From Helicobacter sp. (GTDB lineage Bacteria > Campylobacterota > Campylobacteria > Campylobacterales > Helicobacteraceae), in the NCBI GenBank assembly GCA_029264655.1, contig JARHZY010000121.1, forward strand, positions 1-7,738: a DNA stretch of 7,738 bases, read 5' to 3'. The position numbers were made by a program, and so were the translations under genes. The notes under the pieces were generated by a model. The model did no database searches. It was not told the origin of the DNA and worked only from the letters and a program-made list of their open reading frames with translations. Shown here piece after piece: positions 1-7,269 of this stretch (its first letter is position 1; each line of letters starts with the position of its first letter).

Positions 1-2013
1 ATTAAGCAATAAGAATTTTGCACCATGTTGATCTTTAAGTTTATTTAAGAGAAAATGTTCAGATTCTTGTGATAATGTAACAAGTTTAATATTGCCATCT
101 TCAGATTTAAAGACATTTGTAATAACACGCGATAATTTAGAACGCACTTGCTCAACAATAATAGGCACATCATTTTGCACACTCGGAGCAATATCTGTAA
201 TTGTTTCAAGAATTGTAAGCATATCTTTAATTGGGATTCCCTCATGCAACAAGGCTTGTAAAACACTGCGGATAACACTTGAGGGCACTTTCTTTGCCTC
301 TTCAATTGCAGCAGGATATTCTTCTTCAAGCCTATCCATAAGCTTTTTAACCTCATCTTTTGTAATAAATTCTTCCGCATATTTTTTCACAAGCTCACTC
401 ATATGAGTCGCAATAACAGTTGATGGATCAATTACTGTGTAGCCTTGTATAATTGCATCTTCTTTTAAATTCGCATCAATCCACATTGCATCAAGTCCAA
501 ATGCTGGTTCTTTTGTAGGAATCCCATCAATTTCTTTTGCTACCATACCTGTATTCATGGCTAAGAATTTATCTGGCATGACTTCACCACTACCAATTTC
601 TATACCTTTTAAAAAGAATTGGTAGGTAGTAGGTCCTATACCCGGGTCATCTGTCATGCGAATTTGTGGCATAAGAAATCCATAATCTCTTGCTATCTTC
701 TTACGAATCCCACGCACTCTTTCAAGTAAATCGCCGCCTTGATCAACTGCAGCAAGACGGATTAAATGGTAACCTAAATGTAACTCTAAAAACTCTACCT
801 TTAATACTTCATTAATAGCTTTTTCTTCTTCTTTCTTAATTTCTTCTTGTGTTTTTGGTGGTCGCTTTGGTGCTTGTTCTTGGATTGGCACTTTTGCTCC
901 ACTTGCTTCCATAGCTTTCTTTGCAGCTTGTTTCTCTTTTGCTTTTTTACTACCAAAACCACCCACAAGTTGGTTAAATTTTGAAATTATAGAATCTTCA
1001 TTTTCTCTATTAATAAGCCATGCGGCAAACCAAAAAACTGCACCAACAAAAGCAAGTGGTAGGGTTGGAAAACTTGGAGCAAGTGAGAATATAAAAAGGA
1101 TAAAGCCCACAATAATTAAGGTTTTTGATTTATCAGTAAGTTGTTTTACAAGATTATTTGCAAAATTTTCTTCTTCACCTTTTGTAGTTCTTGTAGCTAC
1201 AATACCTGTTGCAGTCGCTACAATTAATGCTGGAATCTGTCCTACCAAACCATCACCAATAGTAAGAATTGTAAAAACTTGTGCGGCTTCTGCCATATTC
1301 ATATCATGTTGGAATACACCTATACAAAATCCACCTATTATATTAATTATTGTAATAATAATAGCAGCAATGGCATCACCTTTTACAAATTTACTAGCAC
1401 CATCCATTGCACCATAAAAATCTGCCTCTTGGGCTAGATTCTCTCTCCTTTGTTTTGCTTCTTTTTCATCAATAAGCCCCGCATTCATATCTGCATCAAT
1501 TGCCATTTGCTTACCGGGCATCGCATCAAGTGCAAATCTTGCACGCACTTCTGTTACACGCGTAGAACCATTTGTAATAACAAGTAAATTGACAATAATA
1601 AGAATCACAAAAATAATGATACCAATAGTATAATTCCCGCTTGCCACAAACTCACCAAATGCCTCTACAATGCGACTAACATGGGCAGCCCCACTACTCC
1701 CTTCACTAAGAATCATACGCGTAGTAGCAACATTTAATGCAAGCCTATAAGCAGTTACAAAAAGCAATAATGTTGGAAAAGTAGAAAAATCCATAGGCTT
1801 ATTTATATACAGGGCTATTAATATAATGAGTATTGATAACGCTATTGAAATGGTTAAAAGTAAATCAAGTATAGGTGCAGGTAGTGGCACAATAATTACT
1901 GCTAAAATCATCACCACAAAAATAACAACACCCAAATCTTTTGATTTCCCAATCAATTTAAGAAAGGGGAATGCTCTTTGGAGAATACCACCATTTTGTT
2001 CTTTATTTGCCAT
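1..2013 (-). CDS. flhA: Flagellar type III export gate protein FlhA (C-terminus cut by window edge)
   Basis: FlhA forms the inner-membrane ring of the flagellar export apparatus. Its cytoplasmic domain docks chaperone-substrate complexes, and its membrane part helps use the proton motive force. The frame is open for 671 codons from ATG at 2013 to the window edge with no stop; H. pylori FlhA is about 733 residues, so roughly 60 are missing. Hydrophobic helices lie near residues 28-70, 80-100, 128-147, 213-233, 246-275 and 297-335. The FHIPEP signature is at about 152-176 (RVTEVRARF...DAMPGKQMAIDAD), followed by the conserved DFYGAMDG at 198-205. A charged Lys/Glu/Gln-rich linker (338-402) leads to the cytoplasmic domain, which starts near VLKVEFLELHLGY. 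The Shine-Dalgarno sequence is weak: TAAGG at 2026-2030, about 12 nt from the ATG. The gene is divergent from rpsO, as I recall it is in Campylobacter, where an Rrf2-type regulator sits between; none is present here. Identification is secure. Confidence 0.97.
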   Translation of the reverse strand, partial: MANKEQNGGILQRAFPFLKLIGKSKDLGVVIFVVMILAVIIVPLPAPILDLLLTISIALSILIILIALYINKPMDFSTFPTLLLFVTAYRLALNVATTRMILSEGSSGAAHVSRIVEAFGEFVASGNYTIGIIIFVILIIVNLLVITNGSTRVTEVRARFALDAMPGKQMAIDADMNAGLIDEKEAKQRRENLAQEADFYGAMDGASKFVKGDAIAAIIITIINIIGGFCIGVFQHDMNMAEAAQVFTILTIGDGLVGQIPALIVATATGIVATRTTKGEEENFANNLVKQLTDKSKTLIIVGFILFIFSLAPSFPTLPLAFVGAVFWFAAWLINRENEDSIISKFNQLVGGFGSKKAKEKQAAKKAMEASGAKVPIQEQAPKRPPKTQEEIKKEEEKAINEVLKVEFLELHLGYHLIRLAAVDQGGDLLERVRGIRKKIARDYGFLMPQIRMTDDPGIGPTTYQFFLKGIEIGSGEVMPDKFLAMNTGMVAKEIDGIPTKEPAFGLDAMWIDANLKEDAIIQGYTVIDPSTVIATHMSELVKKYAEEFITKDEVKKLMDRLEEEYPAAIEEAKKVPSSVIRSVLQALLHEGIPIKDMLTILETITDIAPSVQNDVPIIVEQVRSKLSRVITNVFKSEDGNIKLVTLSQESEHFLLNKLKDQHGAKFLLLN

Positions 2014-2070
2014 AATAATTTTTTACCTTAAAAGATTTATAAAAAATTCAATTTTTAAAAATAATTGCAT

Positions 2071-2079
2071 ATTTTACCA
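2071..2079 (-). promoter_or_regulatory. Putative flhA promoter, extended -10
   Basis: On the minus strand these bases read TGGTAAAAT, an extended -10 (TGn plus TAAAAT) of the housekeeping sigma type. Transcription would start near 2064, leaving a leader of about 50 nt. No convincing -35 is visible, which is normal for Helicobacter promoters that rely on A/T-rich upstream DNA. I saw no clear sigma-54 (GG-N10-GC) or sigma-28 element in the gap, which fits an early flagellar gene. This is a motif prediction only. Confidence 0.5.
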
Positions 2080-2096
2080 AAAATATTAAAAAAATA

Positions 2097-2105
2097 TGTT
2101 AAAAT
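2097..2105 (+). promoter_or_regulatory. Putative rpsO promoter, extended -10
   Basis: The bases read TGTTAAAAT, a TGn-extended -10 with TAAAAT at 2100-2105, preceded by phased A and T runs (2080-2096). Transcription would start near 2112 and give a leader of about 33 nt. The place of a -35 hexamer (about 2077-2082) falls on the -10 of the opposing flhA promoter and has no -35 consensus. Confidence 0.6.
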
Positions 2106-2134
2106 CCACTTTTTAATTTTATTTTACCTTTTAT

Positions 2135-2140
2135 GGAGGT
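2135..2140 (+). promoter_or_regulatory. rpsO ribosome binding site, fixes the start at 2145
   Basis: GGAGGT is a near-perfect Shine-Dalgarno sequence ending 4 nt before ATG at 2145. An in-frame ATG at 2133 overlaps this site, so it cannot use it. The start at 2145 gives a protein beginning MATEL, of normal S15 length. Confidence 0.85.
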
Positions 2141-2144
2141 CATT

Positions 2145-2420
2145 ATGGCTACTGAATTGGCAAATAAGCAAGAGATTATCTCACAATTTGCTAGAGATTC
2201 TAAGGACACAGGCTCAAGTGAAGTGCAAATTGCACTTTTAACACATAGGATTGCAAATTTAACGCAACACTTAAAAAGCAATCCAAAAGATCATTCAAGT
2301 AGATTAGGGCTTTTAAAGCTTGTTGGACAGCGTAAAAGTTTGTTAAAATATTTAAAGAAAACAAAATATGAAACCTATATAAAAACTATTAGGGCTTTAA
2401 ATATTAAAGATAAAGTGTAA
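2145..2420 (+). CDS. rpsO: 30S ribosomal protein S15
   Basis: S15 is a primary 16S rRNA-binding protein that nucleates assembly of the central domain (platform) of the 30S subunit and contributes to a bridge with the 50S subunit. The product is 91 residues, close to the usual 89-90. It shows the family pattern: DTGSSEVQIALLTHRI near the N-terminus, then LTQHLKSNPKDHSSRLGLLKLVGQR and a basic LLKYLKKTKY segment. KDHSSR is the conserved rRNA-contacting stretch; the following residue is Leu where many bacteria have Arg. The start at 2145 is preferred over an in-frame ATG at 2133 because that ATG overlaps the Shine-Dalgarno sequence. It is transcribed away from flhA and is probably monocistronic, since a possible terminator and a new promoter lie before the next gene. 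No pnp gene, a common partner elsewhere, is seen. Confidence 0.97.
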   Translation: MATELANKQEIISQFARDSKDTGSSEVQIALLTHRIANLTQHLKSNPKDHSSRLGLLKLVGQRKSLLKYLKKTKYETYIKTIRALNIKDKV

Positions 2421-2469
2421 TATTACTGCTATCTTTACGCTAAAATTTACTTCATGTTTGGAACAGATT

Positions 2470-2504
2470 AAGCTTATATTTTCTCATAGTATTATAAGCT
2501 TTTT
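2470..2504 (+). terminator. Possible weak intrinsic terminator of rpsO
   Basis: A perfect 9-bp inverted repeat, AAGCTTATA (2470-2478) and TATAAGCTT (2493-2501), encloses a 14-nt loop and runs into five T residues at 2500-2504. Only two of the nine pairs are G-C and the loop is long, so the hairpin would be weak, but position and T-run fit a terminator 50 bp after the stop codon. Confidence 0.45.
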
Positions 2505-2574
2505 CTTTATAGAATCCTAAAAACACTATACAAAATATTTATAAACATCCGCAATAATAGGAATTTTATTCTTT

Positions 2575-2604
2575 TTTACTTGGTTTAATAGAATGTGTTA
2601 CAAT
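2575..2604 (+). promoter_or_regulatory. Putative msbA promoter, extended -10
   Basis: TGTTACAAT at 2596-2604 is a TGn-extended -10. TTTACT at 2575-2580 matches four of six bases of the -35 consensus, with an 18-bp spacer. Transcription would start near 2611, about 29 nt before the gene. The rest of the 219-bp gap after rpsO holds only the possible terminator and featureless A/T-rich DNA. Confidence 0.55.
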
Positions 2605-2639
2605 CAATGATTTTATTTCATGTATTTTAAGGAAGCAAC

Positions 2640-4391
2640 ATGGCAGAAAAAAACAACGCAATGCAAACGTTAAATTTACGCAAAGACTTTCAACTTGTTT
2701 ATAAACGTTTTGGACCTTATGTAAAACAACACCAATGGCATTACTTTATGGTTATTATAGGTATGGTTCTTGCCGCATTAGGTTCTGGGGGTAGTGCCTA
2801 TGTCATACGACCACTCATTGACAATGTTTTTAAAGATAAGAATGAAATCATGTTGTATGTTGTGCCATTAGCACTAATTGGTATCTTTTCTATCAAAGGG
2901 CTTGGAGTCTATATACAAGGTTATTATCTTTCTTATATCAATGCAAATGTTGAAAACTTAGTCCGACAAGAGGTGATAAAAAAAATATTAACATTTGAAC
3001 TTGATTTTTTTAATCGTATGCGTAGCGGTGAAATTTTAGCACGTATTGGTGATATTACAACGGTTTCATATTTTGCAACAAGCTATCTCATTAATTTTCT
3101 AAGCACTATTTTAACTATTGTTGCCTATAGTGTTGTTATTGTTTTTAATGGGTCATTTTTAGCATTACTTGCTCTCACAATTATGCCACTTTCTATTATT
3201 CCTATACGCTTTATTGCAAAAAAATTGCGTTCATTAGCTAATCAAAGCTTCCAAACAAGTGTTGATATGAATTCAAGAGTATTTGAAGTAATCAATAATA
3301 TTGAAATTATTAAGGCAAGCAATGGAGAAAAACTTGAATTTAATCAATATAAAAATTATAGTAATGAAATGTTTCGTTTAGGACGAAAATCAACAAGAGT
3401 TGGGCTACTCACATCGCCACTTATGGAATTTTTTGGTGCTATAGGTATGGCGATTGTTATTATTATTGGGGGTTTAGAAGTATTGAGGGATAATATGAGT
3501 GCAGGGCAATTTTTCTCACTCATGGCTGCCATGTTTTTGCTTTATAAACCATTAAAAAGTTTAAATGGTAGCTTTGCGGGCGTGCAACCAGCCCTTGTAG
3601 CCAATGAACGTCTTTCAGATATTCTTGATAGAGAACCAAAGATTATAGATGGCACAGAAATCCTTACATCTCCAATCCACTCTATTGAAGCACAAAATAT
3701 CACATTGTGCTATGATGATTTTACAGCAATCAACAATCTTTCTTTGCGTTTTGAACGCAATACAACAACAGCTATTATTGGCAAAAGTGGGAGTGGAAAA
3801 AGCTCATTTATGAATCTATTGCTAAGACTTTATGAACCAAATGAGGGTAAGATTTTTATTAATAATCATGATTTAAAGAATCTTTCCCAAGAAAGTTTGC
3901 GTAAAAATATTTCTATTGTTACACAACGTATTTTTATCTTTCATGGAAGTATTGCAAGTAATGTTGCCTATGGCATGGATATGGATGAGGTGCGTGTTAT
4001 TGAAGCATTGAAAAAAGCACAAGCATATGAATTTGTATGTAATCTTGAAGATGGCATCCATACAATTCTTGATGAATTTGGCACAAATCTTAGCGGTGGA
4101 CAAAGACAACGGATAGCCATTGCACGAGCAATTTATAAAAATCCTGATATTTTAATACTTGATGAAGCCACAAGTGCACTTGATGAACAAACAGAAGAAG
4201 CAATCAAAGATGCACTTGCTACTCTACAAAAAGATAAGATTCTCATTGTTGTAGCACATAGACCAAGCACAATTGAACTTGCCCAAAGAGTCGTGCAAAT
4301 GAATGAAGGTAAAATCCTTCATGTTTGGACACAACAAGAATACCAAGAAGAACGTAAGAGAGGCTCTGTAAAAGATGAAGATTTGGTATGA
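2640..4391 (+). CDS. msbA: MsbA-type ABC exporter (lipid A-core or lipid-linked glycan flippase)
   Basis: This is a 583-residue half-transporter with fused membrane and ATPase domains; it would work as a homodimer in the inner membrane. Six hydrophobic helices lie near residues 34-56, 70-92, 146-170, 172-190, 260-282 and 288-302. The ATPase domain follows: A-loop Tyr near 358, Walker A GKSGSGKS at 381-388, Q-loop Gln429, signature LSGGQ at 484-488, Walker B ILILDE at 504-509 with catalytic Glu509, D-loop SALDE, and switch His540. All catalytic residues are present, so it should be active. Length and domain order match MsbA, which flips lipid A-core to the periplasmic leaflet. Related epsilonproteobacterial proteins (Wzk, PglK) flip undecaprenyl-linked glycans, and sequence alone cannot separate the two here. 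AAGGAA at 2629-2634 is a good Shine-Dalgarno for ATG 2640. It ends in tandem TGA codons, and its tail overlaps the start of a broken downstream gene. Confidence 0.85.
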   Translation: MAEKNNAMQTLNLRKDFQLVYKRFGPYVKQHQWHYFMVIIGMVLAALGSGGSAYVIRPLIDNVFKDKNEIMLYVVPLALIGIFSIKGLGVYIQGYYLSYINANVENLVRQEVIKKILTFELDFFNRMRSGEILARIGDITTVSYFATSYLINFLSTILTIVAYSVVIVFNGSFLALLALTIMPLSIIPIRFIAKKLRSLANQSFQTSVDMNSRVFEVINNIEIIKASNGEKLEFNQYKNYSNEMFRLGRKSTRVGLLTSPLMEFFGAIGMAIVIIIGGLEVLRDNMSAGQFFSLMAAMFLLYKPLKSLNGSFAGVQPALVANERLSDILDREPKIIDGTEILTSPIHSIEAQNITLCYDDFTAINNLSLRFERNTTTAIIGKSGSGKSSFMNLLLRLYEPNEGKIFINNHDLKNLSQESLRKNISIVTQRIFIFHGSIASNVAYGMDMDEVRVIEALKKAQAYEFVCNLEDGIHTILDEFGTNLSGGQRQRIAIARAIYKNPDILILDEATSALDEQTEEAIKDALATLQKDKILIVVAHRPSTIELAQRVVQMNEGKILHVWTQQEYQEERKRGSVKDEDLV

Positions 4392-4717
4392 TGAAACACT
4401 TAAGCCTTGAGATAAATATGTTTCTTTTATCACTGATTCTAAAGTAGAGCTTATAGAATACAGAAGTATTGAGTTTGATGGGGATAGGGATAGATATAGC
4501 GATACTTTTCAAAGAATGCTTAATGATGAGAGTAAAGCCCTTTATGTTCTCATTAATCGTGCTAGAATGATTAAGCAAAAAAGATGAGTTTTTATTGAAT
4601 AAAGCATTTAACATAAATACCCAATGCCTTGCAAACCCAATAAACAGCACATTAACTTTTTCTCTCCTTGCATTTGCAAACTTACTAAAAAGCCTACAAC
4701 AAACAAAGGTAATATAA
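4375..4717 (+). pseudogene. Broken small gene of unknown family, overlapping the end of msbA
   Basis: A frame from ATG 4375 reads MKIWYDETLKP, meets an in-frame TGA at 4408-4410, and continues open as DKYVSFITDSKVELIEYR and onward to TGA 4585-4587. At the end of this frame is a run of six A (4577-4582). Removing one A joins it to the next frame, which reads DEFLLNKAFNINTQ and onward to TAA 4715-4717. With both changes repaired, the product would be about 113 residues, acidic then amphipathic at the C-terminus, with no signal peptide and no motif I recognise. A TGG in place of the TGA would give LKPWDKYVSF, which reads smoothly. The start overlaps msbA by 17 nt, and a possible Shine-Dalgarno (AAGAGAGG, about 4355-4363) lies within msbA, suggesting it was once cotranslated with the exporter. 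It could instead be non-coding DNA that happens to be open, or an assembly error. Function is unknown. Confidence 0.5.
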
Positions 4718-4747
4718 TAGAATCTAACACACAGAAATATAGAATCT
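4717..4747. repeat. Two direct copies of ATAGAATCT, 22 bp apart
   Basis: The nonamer ATAGAATCT occurs at 4717-4725 and again at 4739-4747, a 22-bp period or about two helical turns. It sits between the end of the broken gene and the end of mutS2. The core octamer recurs throughout the window. I see no hairpin with a T-run on either strand in 4588-4756, so no terminator is called for the convergent units. Confidence 0.6.
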
Positions 4748-4756
4748 CAATAATTT

Positions 4757-7246
4757 TTAAGTATGCAAATAAATGATTTTTGCACCTAATCCACCCATAT
4801 TTGGTGGGGCTTGGATATAGCCTCGTATATAATCACAAGTATTTAGGAATTGCTCTATCGTTCTTTTTAGAATACCATTGCCCATGCCATGCACAACAAG
4901 CACTTCATGCAATCTCGCCATAATTGCATGGTTTAAAAAATCTTCAAGTGTCTCTAATGCTTCTTCCCTTGTATAACCATGTAAATCAAGCATTGTTTTT
5001 GCTTTAATATCTGCTTGCAACTCATAAGTGCGTCTAGCAAATACCCCTTTTGTTGCATTTATGGTATGCAACTCCATAGCAGATACACCTTTGAGACGCA
5101 CGCCATTTTGCAACTCTATTGTATAAAAATGTTTATGGCATTCAAGGATTCTTGCTGGCTTATTTTGGTATTGCACTAAATCCCCACTTTTATAATGCTG
5201 TGTAGATTCTATACGGATTTTTGGGCTTTTCTCTTCATTTTTATGTGCTTTATTCAATAATTTATGGATATTTTTTACAATCTCTTGTGTGCCTTGTAGC
5301 TCCTGTCCCTCTAACTTTTTGGTATGAATTGATTGTTTTGCTAGCATTTTGATTTCTTTAATAGCCTCATTATAATGACGTTTTAAGGCAAGACTTTGTT
5401 GTTCAAAGGCTTCTTTTAATTGTCTTTTTGTAGAATCAAGCTCTTCTATCTTTTTATTTTGCTCTTGTAAAAGGGCTTGCAATTTTAATGAATCTTGCTT
5501 ATTACGCGTAATTTGCATATTTGATTCTTCAATAAGACGCTCTAATTTATTTGCCTCATCACCATGCACACGTTTTGCCTCATCTATAAGATTCTGTGGG
5601 ATTCCATACTGCCTTGCACATTCCATTGCATAACTTTTGCCAATACCTTCTACAAACTGAAAAGTTGGGCATGCATGCTCATAATCATAAAGTGCTGCAA
5701 GTAATTTTGTATGCACATTATCTGCCATAAGTGCTGCTAAATGCTTATGATGTGTTGTAACAATAATTTTTACTCCATTTTGTAAGAGCTTTTCTAAAAG
5801 CACTTTGTAGAGACTTGCTGCTTCACTAGAATCTGTGCCAATCTCAATCTCATCAATACCAAGTATTAAATCTTTTTGTTCTAAAAATACACTAAATTCT
5901 TGAATGCGTCCTGAAAAAGTAGAAATATCATTATGAGAATCTTGGGGATCTTGTGCGATAATATGAATATTTTTACTATATGGTATCCTTGATTTATAAG
6001 CATTTATACGCATAGGGATAAAAAGCTTTGCACACCATAATGCACTTAAAATACTTTTTAATAGCATAGTTTTGCCACCTGCATTAACGCCTGTAATCAT
6101 TAAAAGATTTTTATCCATTTGCACAGAAAATGGTATAGGATTTTTTAGGCTTGGGTGGGCATATTCATGCAATATTATTGGTGCATTTTGTTTATTATCA
6201 GGAAATACAAAAGAGAGATTATAATCCCTTGCAAAATGCAAACGTGCTAATGCTCTATCCATAAAATCATACTCTGTATGCACAAAGCGTAAAAAATGGA
6301 TATGCCGACTTAGAATCTTACTATACTCCCTTGCTAAATAAAGCAATCTCTCTTCTATTTTATCATGCAATATATGTATATGTGTTTCTATATGCTCCAA
6401 ACTTAAAGGCACAATATAAAAAAAGCCATGTGTTGAGCGTCCAACTACACGTGCATGCAAAACTTTTCCATAACCTGCCCGCACAAGTAAGGTTGGGTTA
6501 TCATCAAAAAAATGGATTTGTTTATCAACAAGATATTCTTGCAAATTATTTATATGTAATGTATGATAAAGTGCTTCCTGTTTTTCTTTATGTTTCTTTG
6601 CAAGTGCTTTATAAAGAGAATCTAGCTCATTATCAGCATGTTCCTTTAAGTAATTATGAGTGTATGGTGGTGTATTATGGATAGTATCAAATCTAAAAAT
6701 TGTAAGCAAAGCAATAATTTCATCTGGAAAAATAAATTTTTGTAAATAAGTGCGGAGATAATCATGTTGTATATCGTCTCGCTTCGCACAATCATAAAAA
6801 AACTTTACCATTTGCAAACATTGAAAAATATCATAAAGACGTAAATACCCATGTTTTGCAAGACTTAGAATCTCATTATCAAGCAAATACACTTTTGGGA
6901 GTTGCAATGATTCAATATTGCTATATGTATCAAGAGATTCTATCAAAGCACGCAATTTATCATGTGATGGGATATGTAATATATGTGCTAACTTCCTATC
7001 ATGGCAAAAAAGCATATCATCTGTATTTGCCTGTTTAAGTGTATCTTGGCTATACATGTTATGTGTATCTATCTGCCGTGCAAAATAAGTGCTGAATGTT
7101 TGTAAAAAATCTTGCAAACCAAGTTTTACAAAAGTTTGTTTATGGAGGGTAAGCAAACTAGAATCTGCCATGCCTTGTAGATTTTGTATAGCAGATTTAG
7201 TAAGTGGCTTTTGCTTATGTATTATCTGTTTTTTCTTTTTACCCAT
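4757..7246 (-). CDS. mutS2: MutS2 family ATPase/endonuclease with C-terminal Smr domain
   Basis: MutS2 lacks the mismatch-reading domains of MutS. In H. pylori it is reported to suppress homologous recombination and act on oxidative DNA damage; in Bacillus the family is linked to splitting collided ribosomes. The 829-residue product has a MutS-like core and ATPase: Walker A TGVNAGGKT at 385-393, STFS at 442-445, Walker B GIDE with Asp465 and Glu466, and THH at 498-500. A charged coiled coil spans about 565-640, an SH3/KOW-like segment 684-727, and the Smr nuclease domain about 750-829 with LDLHG (753-757) and HGMGNG (786-791). The segment after Walker B reads EIEIGTDSSEA where many MutS2 proteins have ELGAGTDPxEG. 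Histidine is unusually common (49 of 829). ATG 7246 is preceded by AGGG at 7253-7256. It lies 23 bp after the small membrane protein gene and is probably cotranscribed with it. It is somewhat longer than I recall for H. pylori MutS2, with the extra length apparently N-terminal. Confidence 0.94.
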   Translation of the reverse strand: MGKKKKQIIHKQKPLTKSAIQNLQGMADSSLLTLHKQTFVKLGLQDFLQTFSTYFARQIDTHNMYSQDTLKQANTDDMLFCHDRKLAHILHIPSHDKLRALIESLDTYSNIESLQLPKVYLLDNEILSLAKHGYLRLYDIFQCLQMVKFFYDCAKRDDIQHDYLRTYLQKFIFPDEIIALLTIFRFDTIHNTPPYTHNYLKEHADNELDSLYKALAKKHKEKQEALYHTLHINNLQEYLVDKQIHFFDDNPTLLVRAGYGKVLHARVVGRSTHGFFYIVPLSLEHIETHIHILHDKIEERLLYLAREYSKILSRHIHFLRFVHTEYDFMDRALARLHFARDYNLSFVFPDNKQNAPIILHEYAHPSLKNPIPFSVQMDKNLLMITGVNAGGKTMLLKSILSALWCAKLFIPMRINAYKSRIPYSKNIHIIAQDPQDSHNDISTFSGRIQEFSVFLEQKDLILGIDEIEIGTDSSEAASLYKVLLEKLLQNGVKIIVTTHHKHLAALMADNVHTKLLAALYDYEHACPTFQFVEGIGKSYAMECARQYGIPQNLIDEAKRVHGDEANKLERLIEESNMQITRNKQDSLKLQALLQEQNKKIEELDSTKRQLKEAFEQQSLALKRHYNEAIKEIKMLAKQSIHTKKLEGQELQGTQEIVKNIHKLLNKAHKNEEKSPKIRIESTQHYKSGDLVQYQNKPARILECHKHFYTIELQNGVRLKGVSAMELHTINATKGVFARRTYELQADIKAKTMLDLHGYTREEALETLEDFLNHAIMARLHEVLVVHGMGNGILKRTIEQFLNTCDYIRGYIQAPPNMGGLGAKIIYLHT

Positions 7247-7269
7247 ATCATGCCCTATTTATAGCCTTA

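Noticed and set aside
1826..2089. Plus-strand open frame of 87 codons
   Set aside because: It is antisense to the N-terminal part of flhA, and its tail runs through both promoters.
2133..2144. Earlier in-frame start for rpsO (adds MEVI)
   Set aside because: The ATG overlaps the GGAGGT ribosome binding site that serves ATG 2145.
4408..4410. In-frame TGA as selenocysteine or programmed readthrough
   Set aside because: No SECIS-like hairpin was seen after it, the flanking residues fit no selenoprotein, and the second frameshift points to decay.
4388..4447. 19-codon frame beginning ATGATG at the msbA stop
   Set aside because: It is very short and ends at TAG; the adjacent frame from 4375 continues into a longer protein-like sequence.
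4243..4650. Minus-strand open frame of 135 codons across the end of msbA
   Set aside because: It overlaps the conserved ATPase domain of msbA by about 150 bp antisense and the broken gene beyond it. No Shine-Dalgarno or recognisable motif was seen.
5669..5678. Perfect palindrome GCATGCATGC
   Set aside because: It lies inside the mutS2 coding sequence (HAC codons) and is a short simple repeat; no partner site was seen.
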